Shown in pieces: positions 1 to 8,545 of a stretch of DNA of 44,982 nt (the first letter of the stretch is position 1; the number at the start of each line of letters is the position of its first letter). Below the pieces are notes generated by a model, which saw nothing but the letters and a program-made list of their open reading frames with translations, did no database searches and was not told where the DNA came from. Source of the DNA: an uncultured Acidimicrobiales bacterium (GTDB taxonomy: Bacteria > Actinomycetota > Acidimicrobiia > Acidimicrobiales > SHLQ01). Where the stretch lies: the NCBI GenBank assembly GCA_938084885.1, contig CALKGG010000016.1, positions 1 through 44,982 of the forward strand. Reading direction: 5' to 3'. The position numbers were made by a program, and so were the translations under genes.

Positions 1-199
1 CTGCGTTCGTCTGCGCGGTGGTCGTGTTTGGTTCTTCGAAGATACTGGCGATGCTTTCGGCGGCGCGATCACCAATCGTCAACTCGACTGGGCCTTTTGC
101 GTCGAAACCGAGGAACGCTGGGACGGCAAAGAACCCGACGATGGCAACACCAACGGTTGCCACAACACCAATGAGTGCAGCGCGCGTCTTTCGTTTCAT
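1..199 (-). CDS. N-terminus of an exported or membrane-anchored protein (truncated by window edge)
   Basis: Only the first 66 codons lie in the window; the gene runs off the left edge. The start at 199 is an ATG placed 7 bases after a TACGGT hexamer (212-207), the leaderless promoter pattern seen at many genes here. The product opens with a basic stretch (MKRKTRAAL), then a hydrophobic segment at about residues 8-30, then a Thr-rich region (EEPNTTTAQTNA). This fits a signal anchor with an exported C-terminal domain. Actinobacterial YceI-type lipid-binding proteins often begin this way, but the diagnostic domain is outside the window, so that identity is only a guess. Confidence 0.6.
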   Translation of the reverse strand, partial: MKRKTRAALIGVVATVGVAIVGFFAVPAFLGFDAKGPVELTIGDRAAESIASIFEEPNTTTAQTNA

Positions 200-362
200 G
201 GAAGTCACCGTAGAGCAGGAAACGAGGTCGATGGGCCAGAAAATGTGTTGTTGCGGAGATGTTGAGACCGTCGAAGGTTACGAAACGAAACGTGCCCTAA
301 CCCCGCGACACACCGCGCTTCCCGCATAGATTGTGCATCAGGATAAACAAAGGTGGGATTTT

Positions 363-2195
363 GTGGATACTCGCGCCGACGCGACCGACTTTGATGACCA
401 GCTCGACCTCGAGGATCCAGCGTCGTACCCAAAGGTCGATGATCTTCGAGCATCGTGCGACCTGGTCATGAAAGGTGGCATCACCTCGGGGGTCATCTAT
501 CCCCAAGCAATCTGCCAACTCGCCACCGATCACCGGATTCACTCGGTCGGCGGAACCTCAGCTGGAGCCATAGCAGCAGCCGGTGCCGCAGCAGCAGAAT
601 ATGGGCGTGCCACAGGCGGATATGCCACGCTCGCTGGTCTTCCACGATGGTTGTCATCAACGGCCGAACACAGCACGCACACGAACCTGTATGAGATGTT
701 CCAGCCACAGAAACGAACCGCTGCCCTCTATCGTCTCGCATCGATCTTTATTGGCCAGCCAGGCTGGGCACAACGGGCGCTCCGCAGCATTGTCCCCGGC
801 ATTCGAGTACTCAAACCAACGCTTCTCACCGCGGTCTTGGTGGCGCTCCCCGCCTTTCTCGTGCTCCTCGGTGCCCTCGAGGGTTCGTACACCGCAGTGG
901 TTGCCTCGGCGCTCCTGTTCACCATTGGGCTCTTTGTCAGCATTGTGTTCAGTGCGTACTCACAGGCGAAGATCCAAATGAAGGAGAACCTCTTCGGCTT
1001 GTGTTCTGGCATGCCCGGCCACAACTCGACACATGCCGCGCTCACCCCATGGTTGACCGAGGAGATCAACTCGATAGCGGGGCTCGACCGGTCCGGACCT
1101 CCGTTGACCTTCGGCATGCTTGAGGAACGTGGCATTACGCTCGCCATGCTCACGACAAACATCAGCACGGGCACCCAGTACGCCTTGCCATTGGAACAAC
1201 GTATCTGGGCCTTTGACCCAATCGAGTTCCGGCAACTCTTTCCCTCTTCTGTTGTTGAGTGGATGGAAGCCAACCCGGGCCAACGGAGCCCTGACACATT
1301 GTCGAGCTTGGCAAAACACGGGTTGTGCCCACTTCCCGCAGCGGCAGATCTACCAATCATTGTTGGGGTTCGGATGAGCCTCAGTTTCCCTGCACTGCTC
1401 AGCGCCGTGCCTTTGCACGCCATCGACTATCGGGTGTCATTCCAGCCGGTCGTGACCCACTGGTTCTCCGATGGGGGCATCACCAGCAACTTCCCGCTGC
1501 ATTTCTTTGACAACGCTGTGCCCGGACACCCAACCTTTGGCATCGACCTCGAGACGGTCGACGAGCGGTACATCGTTGATGACGAAGCAGGGAACGTCTC
1601 GATGCCGGAGAGTAACGGTCAAGGTATCGTCCCAGCCCACAACCTGATCGAGACGGTTCCACAGTTCGCTCGCGCCGTGAAACACGCCGTTCAGAACTGG
1701 GCAGACAACATGCAGACGCACATGCCCGGCTACCGCGATCGGATCGTGACGGTCCGCCACACAAAGGACGAAGGGGGCTTGAACCTCGACATGGATTCGA
1801 TCACGGTCGAACGGCTCTCGCTTCGAGGACGCCATGCTGGTGGTCGAGCGCAACATCAATTCGATCGAGATAACCATCGCTGGATTCGCTATCGCTCATT
1901 CCTTCACGTCTTGGAGAAGTTCGTGCGTCCAGCAGCGGCGACAATCGAAGCATCTGACGAGTGGCCAGACCGCTCGTATCGAGACATGGTTGCCAATCCC
2001 GAACCGCGGCCGGACTCGTGGTCGGTGGCGTCGGCCGAGCGCATGACCAACGAGATCACCGGCCTCGCGCTCGCCTTTGCTGAAGAGGAAGCGAACAGGA
2101 CCACGGTCGCTGACGATGGGACGACCTCGTCGAAGACATTCGCCAATGGCGCTCCGAAACCATCTCCGACGATCCAAATTCGGCCGCAGCTGTAG
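363..2195 (+). CDS. Patatin-like phospholipase with an internal membrane hairpin
   Basis: Probable serine acyl hydrolase of the patatin family (610 residues), acting on membrane lipids. The oxyanion-hole glycines (KGGITSGV) are followed by the nucleophile elbow GTSAG near residues 64-68, with Ser66 as nucleophile. The partner aspartate sits in DGG at about residues 370-372. Between them, at about residues 155-205, are two closely spaced hydrophobic helices, so the enzyme is probably held in the membrane. I chose the GTG at 363 because AGGTGGGA lies four bases upstream of it. A GTG at 333 is in frame, but it directly abuts a TAGATT hexamer that is better read as a -10 element. The C-terminal 150 residues are hydrophilic and not recognised. 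Substrate unknown. Confidence 0.85.
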   Translation: MDTRADATDFDDQLDLEDPASYPKVDDLRASCDLVMKGGITSGVIYPQAICQLATDHRIHSVGGTSAGAIAAAGAAAAEYGRATGGYATLAGLPRWLSSTAEHSTHTNLYEMFQPQKRTAALYRLASIFIGQPGWAQRALRSIVPGIRVLKPTLLTAVLVALPAFLVLLGALEGSYTAVVASALLFTIGLFVSIVFSAYSQAKIQMKENLFGLCSGMPGHNSTHAALTPWLTEEINSIAGLDRSGPPLTFGMLEERGITLAMLTTNISTGTQYALPLEQRIWAFDPIEFRQLFPSSVVEWMEANPGQRSPDTLSSLAKHGLCPLPAAADLPIIVGVRMSLSFPALLSAVPLHAIDYRVSFQPVVTHWFSDGGITSNFPLHFFDNAVPGHPTFGIDLETVDERYIVDDEAGNVSMPESNGQGIVPAHNLIETVPQFARAVKHAVQNWADNMQTHMPGYRDRIVTVRHTKDEGGLNLDMDSITVERLSLRGRHAGGRAQHQFDRDNHRWIRYRSFLHVLEKFVRPAAATIEASDEWPDRSYRDMVANPEPRPDSWSVASAERMTNEITGLALAFAEEEANRTTVADDGTTSSKTFANGAPKPSPTIQIRPQL

Positions 2196-2234
2196 ACCGC
2201 AGCTCAGACCACGTTGCCTAAAGAACGCCGCCGA

Positions 2235-2240
2235 TAGGGT
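2235..2240 (+). promoter_or_regulatory. -10 element of the RRM gene (leaderless)
   Basis: TAGGGT lies exactly 6 bases before the ATG at 2247, so transcription should begin at or next to the start codon. There is no Shine-Dalgarno sequence. A possible TTGCCT -35 lies at 2214-2219. Inferred from sequence pattern only. Confidence 0.5.
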
Positions 2241-2246
2241 GCTGGA

Positions 2247-2483
2247 ATGCGTTTACTCGTCCGCCAGCTGTCCCGCGACACCACCGAGGAGGCCCTGCTC
2301 GACTTATTCGAACCGTTCGGGTCGGTCCAGTCGTGTGCCATCGTGAGTGACGAGGCGACTGGCCAGTCGAAGGGGTTCGGCTTTGTCGAGATGCCCAAGC
2401 CCGGCGAGGCCAAAGCCGCGGTGAAAAGCCTCAACGGTTTCCTTCTCGACGGCGAACGTATCCGAGTCAAGAAGGCCGGCTAG
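2247..2483 (+). CDS. Single-RRM RNA-binding protein
   Basis: A 78-residue protein consisting of one RNA recognition motif. RNP2 is at residues 2-7 (RLLVRQ) and RNP1 at about residues 42-49 (KGFGFVEM), with the aromatic residues used for RNA stacking present in RNP1. The glycine-rich tail of many cyanobacterial Rbp proteins is missing, and the chain ends directly after the fourth strand (IRVKKAG). Small RRM proteins of this type occur in several bacterial phyla and are thought to bind single-stranded RNA, for example in cold response; the target here is unknown. The gene stands alone and converges on etfA with a 25-base gap. Confidence 0.9.
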   Translation: MRLLVRQLSRDTTEEALLDLFEPFGSVQSCAIVSDEATGQSKGFGFVEMPKPGEAKAAVKSLNGFLLDGERIRVKKAG

Positions 2484-2508
2484 CCAACGGCCCTTTGATC
2501 CAAGCCGC

Positions 2509-3474
2509 TTATGCTCGACGCTTCTTTACCTCTTCGGTGATCGCGGGAACGACTTCGTGGAGGTCGCCAATGACCGCCCAGCCTGCCTTGGTAACCATGT
2601 TGGCTTCGGGATCGGTGTTGATCGCGAGGATGTTCTTGCTGCCCATAGCGCCAACCCAGTGCTGGGTGGCTCCCGAAATGCCGGTAGCGATGTAGATCTG
2701 CGGGGCGATACGAGTGCCGGTCTGGCCGACCTGATCGCTGTGGGGGCGCCAACCGTTGTTGGTCACTGCACGACTGCAACCCACCTTGCCCCCCAGCTCG
2801 GCTGCGAGCTCTTCGAGCGGCGCAAAGGCCTCTTCAGAGCCAACAGCACGACCGCCGGAAACCACGACCGGTGCAGTCGAGAGCGTGATGCCTTCGGACA
2901 ACACGACGCGATCGGTGATGACCGAACGCACCAGGCTGTCGTCGATGTCGACGGCGAGCTCGCTTACCGCACCAGCCGCTGGAGCAGCCGATGCTTCGAC
3001 GGTGTGCGGCGCCATGGAGATGAGCTTCACATCGGCCTCGAGGGTGGCGTCTTCGAGAAGCGCTCCGCCCCACTGACTCCGGGTCATCGAGGTGACATCT
3101 GGTGCAACGTCGACGCAGTTTGCGACGAACGGCAGGTCGGCGCGAGCAGCGAGCTGGGCCATAAGTTCGTTGCCGCGATCGGTACCGCTTGCCAGTACGA
3201 CCGCAGGGCTCTCCGCTGCAACCGCACCAGCGAGGGCTTGCCCCCACGCCTCGGGGTTGTAGTCACCAAGGTTCGGTGAGGTCAGATGGTGGACCACGTC
3301 GGCGCCATACTCACCCACCGCGGCTGCAGCGAGGTCGCCACCATCTCCCATGACGGCAGCATGCACGGATACGCCGAGGCCTCCGGCGATTGCACGGGCC
3401 GAGGTCAGGGCTTCAAATGTCGATTCGGGTACGTGACCACGATCGTGTTCAATAACGACGAGAACGGCTGACAT
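2509..3474 (-). CDS. etfA: Electron transfer flavoprotein, alpha subunit
   Basis: The alpha subunit of ETF (321 residues) carries the FAD that accepts electrons from flavin dehydrogenases and passes them to ETF:quinone oxidoreductase. The C-terminal FAD domain shows the family signature: VGQTGTRIAPQIYIATGISG at about residues 231-250, then QHWVGAMGSKNILAINTD with the conserved aspartate and the DLHEVVP tail. The N-terminal half is the Rossmann-like ETF domain. Its ATG follows the etfB stop codon with no gap (TAA then ATG), so the two are co-translated. It lies just downstream of a dimethylglycine/sarcosine dehydrogenase homologue, a class of enzyme that uses ETF as acceptor, and so is probably dedicated to that enzyme. 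Confidence 0.96.
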   Translation of the reverse strand: MSAVLVVIEHDRGHVPESTFEALTSARAIAGGLGVSVHAAVMGDGGDLAAAAVGEYGADVVHHLTSPNLGDYNPEAWGQALAGAVAAESPAVVLASGTDRGNELMAQLAARADLPFVANCVDVAPDVTSMTRSQWGGALLEDATLEADVKLISMAPHTVEASAAPAAGAVSELAVDIDDSLVRSVITDRVVLSEGITLSTAPVVVSGGRAVGSEEAFAPLEELAAELGGKVGCSRAVTNNGWRPHSDQVGQTGTRIAPQIYIATGISGATQHWVGAMGSKNILAINTDPEANMVTKAGWAVIGDLHEVVPAITEEVKKRRA

Positions 3475-4263
3475 TTACATCACTCCCAGTTCTTCGAGCA
3501 GGTCGACAATGGCCGGCGCTGCATCGGGGCCATTGCCCAAGATCACGGTTTCACTTACCTTCTCTGGCGGCGACTTAAGGCGCACCTGGGCTTGGCCGCC
3601 CGGTTCGGCGCTCGCATCGACCGAGGTCAGCTCGGCCTTCTTCGAGGCCAAGCGACCCTTCATTGTTGGGTACCGAGGGAGGTTGATGCCCTCCTTGACG
3701 CCAACACATGCAGGAAGCGGCAGCTCGTACACCTCAAAGCCGCTGTCGACCTCTCGACGGGCAATGATATGGCCTTCGCCCGAAGCCGGATCCTGGCCCT
3801 CTGGCAGTTCGAGACCTTTGATGCCGTTGACCATTGGACGGCCGAGGGCGTTCGCGATACGAATTCCTACTTGGAATCCGCCCTGATCGGCCGATTCGTT
3901 GCCGAAGATGATCAGGTGAAAGGGACCGTCGGCGGCTTCGAGCTCCTCTATTGCAGTAACGAGGGTCGCTGCGGTCTGTTGGGGGTCTTTCGGAGCCCCG
4001 TCCGTTGGCACGAGCACCATCTTTGAGATGCCGACCGATACCGCAACGCGTAGCTGCTCTTCAGCTTCGGGCCCGCCCATCGACAGCACGGTTGCTTCGC
4101 CACCGTATTGCTCCACGAGTTGTACGGCAGCTTCGACGCCGCATTCCTCGTGAGGCGACACGGCATGGCCGAGGTTCTTGTCGTCGACGTACTGGCTGTC
4201 TTCGGTGATGTTGATTCGGGCACCCGGAGCGGGCACTCGTTTCACTAGCGTCAGAATACGCAT
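3475..4263 (-). CDS. etfB: Electron transfer flavoprotein, beta subunit
   Basis: The beta subunit of ETF (262 residues) forms the heterodimer with EtfA and holds the AMP-binding pocket. The N-terminus MRILTLVKRVPAPG is typical, and the family signature region (VEVYELPLPACVGVKEGINLPRYPT-like, about residues 175-200) is present. AGGAG sits 7 bases before the ATG at 4263. Its promoter region contains a TTGACG -35 (minus strand 4331-4326) with an 18-base spacer leading into the TGATATATCA palindrome at 4298-4307, so a repressor bound there would cover the -10. The same palindrome precedes the dehydrogenase gene and the gntR gene. Confidence 0.96.
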   Translation of the reverse strand: MRILTLVKRVPAPGARINITEDSQYVDDKNLGHAVSPHEECGVEAAVQLVEQYGGEATVLSMGGPEAEEQLRVAVSVGISKMVLVPTDGAPKDPQQTAATLVTAIEELEAADGPFHLIIFGNESADQGGFQVGIRIANALGRPMVNGIKGLELPEGQDPASGEGHIIARREVDSGFEVYELPLPACVGVKEGINLPRYPTMKGRLASKKAELTSVDASAEPGGQAQVRLKSPPEKVSETVILGNGPDAAPAIVDLLEELGVM

Positions 4264-4297
4264 GCAGCGCTCCTACTCGTTCAAGCTGGGATATGGA

Positions 4298-4307
4298 TGA
4301 TATATCA
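4298..4307. promoter_or_regulatory. Putative GntR operator in the etfBA promoter
   Basis: Perfect 10-base palindrome TGATATATCA, 35 bases upstream of etfB and overlapping the expected -10 position 18 bases after TTGACG. The same core occurs before the flavoprotein dehydrogenase (7086-7099) and before gntR (8517-8528). Binding by the GntR product at 8546 is an inference from this co-occurrence; short AT-rich palindromes are usual targets of FadR-subfamily regulators. Confidence 0.75.
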
Positions 4308-4432
4308 CCACGTCGGTCATGTGCTCGTCAAGCGCAACATTGCACGAGCCGGTGAGTTTCGACATCCTTTTTGGCCTCTTTGCGGCGAAACGTTAAACAT
4401 CTTGCCGGACTAGTCGATCATAAAGGTAGAAC

Positions 4433-4478
4433 GCCACGAGGAGTCCGGCGGGTGGGCTCCTCGTGGCTCTCTATTTTT
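4433..4478. terminator. Strong hairpin terminator after the dehydrogenase gene
   Basis: GCCACGAGGAG (4433-4443) and CTCCTCGTGGC (4457-4467) form a perfect 11-base-pair stem with a 13-base loop. On the plus strand it is followed by TCTCTATTTTT. On the minus strand, which carries the gene ending at 4505, the downstream tract is only moderately T-rich (TTCTACCTTTATG). It probably separates the dehydrogenase transcript from etfBA and may act in both directions. Confidence 0.75.
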
Positions 4479-4504
4479 CGGCAGAGCTCTCGGGGCTCGA
4501 GCGA

Positions 4505-7027
4505 TCAGCTGCCCTTCAGGCGGGTGTTCTCCGGGTCGAATGCCGAGCCGGTGCCGACGACGGTGCACGGGAACAGCTCGTTCATGTACATCACCTTCAT
4601 CTGGGTTCCCGGCGCTGCATACTCCGCTGGCACATATCCAAGCAGCAGGTTCTTGCCGACGCTTGGTCCATAGCCGGCAGTAGTGACCCGGCTTACTCGG
4701 CCGTGACTATCGACGAGACGCTCGCCATCGGCGGTGAGAATTGGCTCGTTGCCACCTTGCATCCACCGCTGACGACCCTGGCTGTCGACGTTGTCGTCGA
4801 CCTGCAAGGTCACGCAGTGCACCTCTGGATCGCCGGCTTCGCGAGCTGCGAGGTAGGCCTCTTTGCCAATGAAGTCCGCAGCCTTGACCTTTGGACGGGC
4901 AAGGCCGGCTTCGATTGGGTTGTATTCGCTCTCGAGCTCGGCACCCATGAGGCGGTAGCCCTTCTCGATGCGACCAGTAACGGCGTAGACGCCCATGCCC
5001 GTTGGGCGTAGACCGTGATCGTTACCTGCGTCCATCAGGGCGTCCCACAGTGCTGGCCCGTTATCCCAGCCGGTGTAGATCTCCCAGCCGGTGTCGCCAA
5101 CGTAGGAGACACGGAAGATGGTGCACGCAATGCCGGCGATCTCGACGTTGGTGACCGAGCCGTACGAGTTGCCCGCAAAGCTGAGATCGGCATCGGTGAG
5201 CTGGCTCAAGATGGCCTCGGCGTTCGGGCCCCAAAGGCCGAGCGTCGTTGTGGTGCGGCTGAGGTTTTTGAACGTGACCGACTCGTCTTCTGGCAGGTAC
5301 TTCTTGATCCAGTATTCGTCGCGGCCACCGTCAAATGCGCCGGTGACGATTCGGACGGTGTCTTCACTGGTCTGCATCATGGTCAGGTCGGAGTGGAAGC
5401 CTCCATCTTCGTTCAGCCATGGGGTGTAGGCGCTCGTGCCGATGCCCTTGCAGACCTTATTGACCGACAAGTACTCGGCGAAGTCGAGTGCGCCTGGCCC
5501 CGATAGCTCGAACACCTGAAAGGCGCTGAGGTCGAAGAGCCCAGCGTTTTCACGCATGTTGAGGTGCTCGCCATTGATAATTGGGCTCCACCAGCGGTTA
5601 TCCCATTCGACTTCGCGCTCGGAGAGGCCGTAGCGCTCGACGAGGTCGGCATTCGAGTTGTACCACTGCGCACGTTCCCAGACGCGGGCTTGGAAGAACA
5701 TGGCGCCGAGCGCTTCTTGGCGGCTGTAGTACGGGCTTTGCACAAGGTTGCGGCGGCCCTCCCACTGCTCTTGTGGGTGAACAATCCCGTAGGTCTTGAT
5801 GAAGTGCTCGTCTGCACGGGCCCAGATGTGATCGTCGCCGCGCTCTTCGGGGTAGAAGCGGGCAAGGTCAGATGCGTGCGGGTCGATGACGCGTGGGTAG
5901 CCGTAGGTCATCCACTCGGCGACGACCTGGGCCATACCTGGACCTTCCTTGACCCAGACCGCAGCGGCCGACCACAGGTTGCGGACCTCGACGGTTTCGC
6001 CGAGGCACGGCATGGCATCGGGGGTAAGCGAAAGCAGGCCGTTGATGGCGTACTTGATCTCGGCGTCGCCGAGGAAGTCCATCAGCTCGATGGCAGTTTC
6101 CATCTGCGGATCGAAGTCGTCCTGCGTGAACGGCATCTCCGTTGGAGTGAGTGCTGCTTCGTCGTTCGATGGGATGTCGTCTGGGTGATGAAGGATCGCG
6201 CGGTGACCGTACGAGCCAACCTCCATCGAACCCGCTGACTGGCGCTCGTAGCAGAACGTGTCCATGTCACGAACAATCGGGTAGCCAATCTCGTTGTTGG
6301 TCTCGGCGAGCACATCCATTGGCCCAACGTCGGCCATCTGGTGCACTGCGGGAACGAGCGGAATGGTGGCGCCGGCCATGTTGGCCACACGATTGCTCCA
6401 CACGCCGCATGCCACAACGACATAGTTCGCTTCGATGCGACCTCGGTCGGTGACCACCGCACTAACTCGTTGTTGACCATTTGGCGCGTCGACGGTTTCG
6501 ACGTCTTCGACCTCGGTGTTTGCGAACACTTGGAGGACGCCCTTGTCCATTGCTTCGTTGCGGAACAAGGTGCCGGTGTCGAGCGAGTCGACCACCGAGA
6601 CCGTTGGGCAATGGAAGCCACCGAGGATGATCTCTTCGTTGATGAATGGAACGAGTTCTTTGACCTGTGCGGGGGTGAGTAGCTCGGCCTCGACGCCCCA
6701 TGCAGTCGCTGATGTCATGCGCCGGTCGAGTTCGTCCATGCGTTCTTGGGTGCGGGCAACTTCGATGCCCCCAGAGTCGACTGAGCGGTCGAGGTCTCGG
6801 TATTGGTTGGCCGACTGAACACCGAGTAGCGCCATCTCTTTGTTGTGGTCGACGGGGAAGATGAAGTTCGATGCGTGGCCTGTCGAACCGCCTGGGTTTG
6901 GCAACGGGCCTTTGTCGATGAGGACGATGTCCTCCCAGCCGAGTCGGCTCAGGTGTCCGACAAGGCAGCTACCAACGATGCCGGCACCGATAACGACCAC
7001 ATTGGCCTTTGATGGAAATTCGCTCAC
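4505..7027 (-). CDS. FAD-dependent dimethylglycine/sarcosine dehydrogenase-like protein with GcvT domains
   Basis: An 840-residue flavoprotein predicted to oxidise an N-methyl amine such as dimethylglycine or sarcosine, pass the one-carbon unit to tetrahydrofolate and send electrons to ETF. The N-terminal DAO domain has the dinucleotide motif GAGIVG (residues 14-19). GGSTGHAS follows, with His51 at the position where this family binds FAD covalently. The C-terminal half (about residues 480-835) is an aminomethyltransferase (GcvT) fold ending in the barrel domain. I chose the GTG at 7027 because CAGGGGA lies upstream and the FAD motif follows at the usual distance; the open frame continues further upstream without supporting signals. 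EtfAB next door fits the electron path. Exact substrate unknown: related proteins include 4-methylaminobutanoate oxidase. Confidence 0.88.
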   Translation of the reverse strand: MSEFPSKANVVVIGAGIVGSCLVGHLSRLGWEDIVLIDKGPLPNPGGSTGHASNFIFPVDHNKEMALLGVQSANQYRDLDRSVDSGGIEVARTQERMDELDRRMTSATAWGVEAELLTPAQVKELVPFINEEIILGGFHCPTVSVVDSLDTGTLFRNEAMDKGVLQVFANTEVEDVETVDAPNGQQRVSAVVTDRGRIEANYVVVACGVWSNRVANMAGATIPLVPAVHQMADVGPMDVLAETNNEIGYPIVRDMDTFCYERQSAGSMEVGSYGHRAILHHPDDIPSNDEAALTPTEMPFTQDDFDPQMETAIELMDFLGDAEIKYAINGLLSLTPDAMPCLGETVEVRNLWSAAAVWVKEGPGMAQVVAEWMTYGYPRVIDPHASDLARFYPEERGDDHIWARADEHFIKTYGIVHPQEQWEGRRNLVQSPYYSRQEALGAMFFQARVWERAQWYNSNADLVERYGLSEREVEWDNRWWSPIINGEHLNMRENAGLFDLSAFQVFELSGPGALDFAEYLSVNKVCKGIGTSAYTPWLNEDGGFHSDLTMMQTSEDTVRIVTGAFDGGRDEYWIKKYLPEDESVTFKNLSRTTTTLGLWGPNAEAILSQLTDADLSFAGNSYGSVTNVEIAGIACTIFRVSYVGDTGWEIYTGWDNGPALWDALMDAGNDHGLRPTGMGVYAVTGRIEKGYRLMGAELESEYNPIEAGLARPKVKAADFIGKEAYLAAREAGDPEVHCVTLQVDDNVDSQGRQRWMQGGNEPILTADGERLVDSHGRVSRVTTAGYGPSVGKNLLLGYVPAEYAAPGTQMKVMYMNELFPCTVVGTGSAFDPENTRLKGS

Positions 7028-7052
7028 TGGGTGTCCCCTGGTTCGTGCGGTG

Positions 7053-7066
7053 GGCCATCGATGGCC
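7053..7066. repeat. 14-base perfect palindrome in the dehydrogenase leader
   Basis: GGCCATCGATGGCC lies between the GntR-type operator and the GTG start at 7027, in the untranslated leader of the flavoprotein gene. It could be a second protein-binding site or a short RNA hairpin. No other copy was noticed in the window. Confidence 0.6.
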
Positions 7067-7085
7067 GTTCGCTGTCTGATAGACC

Positions 7086-7099
7086 GCTGATATATCAGC
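7086..7099. promoter_or_regulatory. Putative GntR operator before the flavoprotein dehydrogenase
   Basis: Perfect 14-base palindrome GCTGATATATCAGC located 58 bases upstream of the GTG at 7027. Its 12-base core CTGATATATCAG is identical to the site in front of gntR. It lies in the 159-base gap between the alditol oxidase and dehydrogenase genes, so the dehydrogenase probably has its own repressed promoter here. Confidence 0.8.
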
Positions 7100-7186
7100 T
7101 GTGTATCTGATGAAGACTAGAGGTGAGGGCCCCAGAACGCAAGCGTTATCGCTGCACACACCGTGCTCGTTTGATGACGGGGACTG

Positions 7187-8419
7187 CTAGCCAATCAGTG
7201 AATCGAACCAGTCGTTGGTGAACGTCCGAGAGGCATCCAATGACTCGACCAGCTCGACGAATCGACCACGGTTTGTATAGCAGCCCATGTCGAACAGGTC
7301 GGGGGCGAAGACTTTGCCCCAATGCGCCCGCGGTTCAAACGGCTGGAGGACTTCGGCGACCCGACGTGCTGCGGCATTGGCCTCTCGTTGATTCGGCACC
7401 CACGTGAAATGAAAGGCCAACGATTCGCGACCAACATGGGGGCTCATCCATTGGCTATCGCCGGCGACGGTGCGGAGCTCACTCACGAGCAACGCGTCGG
7501 CAATATCACGCTGCACCGTGGCGATCGCCCGCACGGCCGCACCCCCCTGTGTTCGGTCGACGAAGAACTCCGACTGGATTTCGTTGCCGGCGCTCGGGGT
7601 AAAGCCGAGCCGGAAATGTGGCAGGCGATCGACCGCCGGTCCCGGTACGCCGAGCTGGTCTGTGCAGGCATCAGGATCAAGCTCGCGTAGTGGATGGCGC
7701 TTCGTGCCGATCTGTTCGAGCGTGCCGAGCACCGCGGCGCTCGATGCCGGCAGTGGGTCACCGACCCTCGATTTCACCCAGAGTTGTTCGATATCGCGCC
7801 AGCGCGTGAAGGCGCTCACGCTGTAGCCAGCAGCGAAGACGGCGTCGAGGTTCTCGACGAGCGCCTCGATCGACAGATCTCCGTACACGATCTGTGCAAC
7901 CTCGAAGGCCGCCTCGACATCGACGCCTACAGCAGTCACCAACCCGAGCGCGCCGAGTGACACGACGGCGCCATCGAAACGCTCATCAGCACGCGAAATC
8001 TCGATCATTTCACCCGTGCCGGTGATCAGCTGGACCGCGTTAATTGCGCTGGCCAGGTTGCGGTTCGTGTCGCCGGATCCGTGCGTTCCGGTAGCCACTG
8101 CACCGGCGATCGAGATGTGTGGTAGCGACGCGAAGTTCGACAGGGTCAGCCCGAGCGGAGCAACGAGCTCGGCCAATCGTCCATAGGTCATCGACCCGTT
8201 GACCCGCACGCTGCGCCGATCCGTGCTGACCTCGAGAAACTCCGGCAGCCCTCGGGTATCGAGAATGCAGGCCCCATCACCGATTCGATTGAATGAGTGT
8301 CGGCTGCCGAGCGCCCGCACCTTTGTCGACCCCGCAATGACCTCTTGGGCTTCGCTCAACGACTGCGGCGCCACGACGCTGGTTGCGTCGAACGTGATAT
8401 TCCCGGCCCAGTTCTGCAT
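7187..8419 (-). CDS. Alditol (xylitol-type) oxidase, FAD-linked
   Basis: A 410-residue VAO-family flavoprotein closely resembling Streptomyces AldO, which oxidises the terminal hydroxyl of xylitol or sorbitol to the aldose and releases hydrogen peroxide. The chain opens NWAGNITF, as AldO does. LGSRHSFN holds the expected covalent FAD histidine (His41), and SLPHISIAGAVATGTHGSG is the FAD-binding loop. AldO active-site residues can be matched: Glu in QSEFF, Arg in LRTVAGD, Thr in HFTWV and Lys in HWGKVF. The ATG at 8419 follows TACTGT (8431-8426) by 6 bases, so it is probably leaderless; upstream in-frame codons add nothing conserved. It lies between gntR and the dehydrogenase; a xylose isomerase 29 kb away could use xylose derived from xylitol. 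Confidence 0.9.
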   Translation of the reverse strand: MQNWAGNITFDATSVVAPQSLSEAQEVIAGSTKVRALGSRHSFNRIGDGACILDTRGLPEFLEVSTDRRSVRVNGSMTYGRLAELVAPLGLTLSNFASLPHISIAGAVATGTHGSGDTNRNLASAINAVQLITGTGEMIEISRADERFDGAVVSLGALGLVTAVGVDVEAAFEVAQIVYGDLSIEALVENLDAVFAAGYSVSAFTRWRDIEQLWVKSRVGDPLPASSAAVLGTLEQIGTKRHPLRELDPDACTDQLGVPGPAVDRLPHFRLGFTPSAGNEIQSEFFVDRTQGGAAVRAIATVQRDIADALLVSELRTVAGDSQWMSPHVGRESLAFHFTWVPNQREANAAARRVAEVLQPFEPRAHWGKVFAPDLFDMGCYTNRGRFVELVESLDASRTFTNDWFDSLIG

Positions 8420-8516
8420 CCGCCCACAGTAGCTGCCACCTGCACATGGATTCGACGACGAGCAAGGGGTGGGCGCAGCATTGGTCCGCCCCACGTGATC
8501 CCACACTGATAGACGT

Positions 8517-8528
8517 CTGATATATCAG
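8517..8528. promoter_or_regulatory. Putative GntR operator in the gntR/alditol oxidase divergent region
   Basis: CTGATATATCAG, within a longer imperfect palindrome 8512-8533 that has one mismatched pair. It sits 6 bases before the gntR -10 hexamer TACACT (8534-8539), so binding would block gntR transcription (autoregulation). It is about 98 bases from the alditol oxidase start, so control of that gene from this site is less direct. Confidence 0.8.
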
Positions 8529-8533
8529 AGGTC

Positions 8534-8539
8534 TACACT
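8534..8539 (+). promoter_or_regulatory. -10 element of gntR (leaderless)
   Basis: TACACT followed by 6 bases and then the GTG start at 8546. No Shine-Dalgarno sequence precedes the GTG, so the mRNA probably begins at the start codon. Confidence 0.5.
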
Positions 8540-8545
8540 GAAGAG

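Noticed and set aside
4433..4467. Hairpin read as a riboswitch for glycine or a related ligand
   Set aside because: It is a simple stem-loop downstream of a stop codon, not in a leader, and best explained as a terminator.
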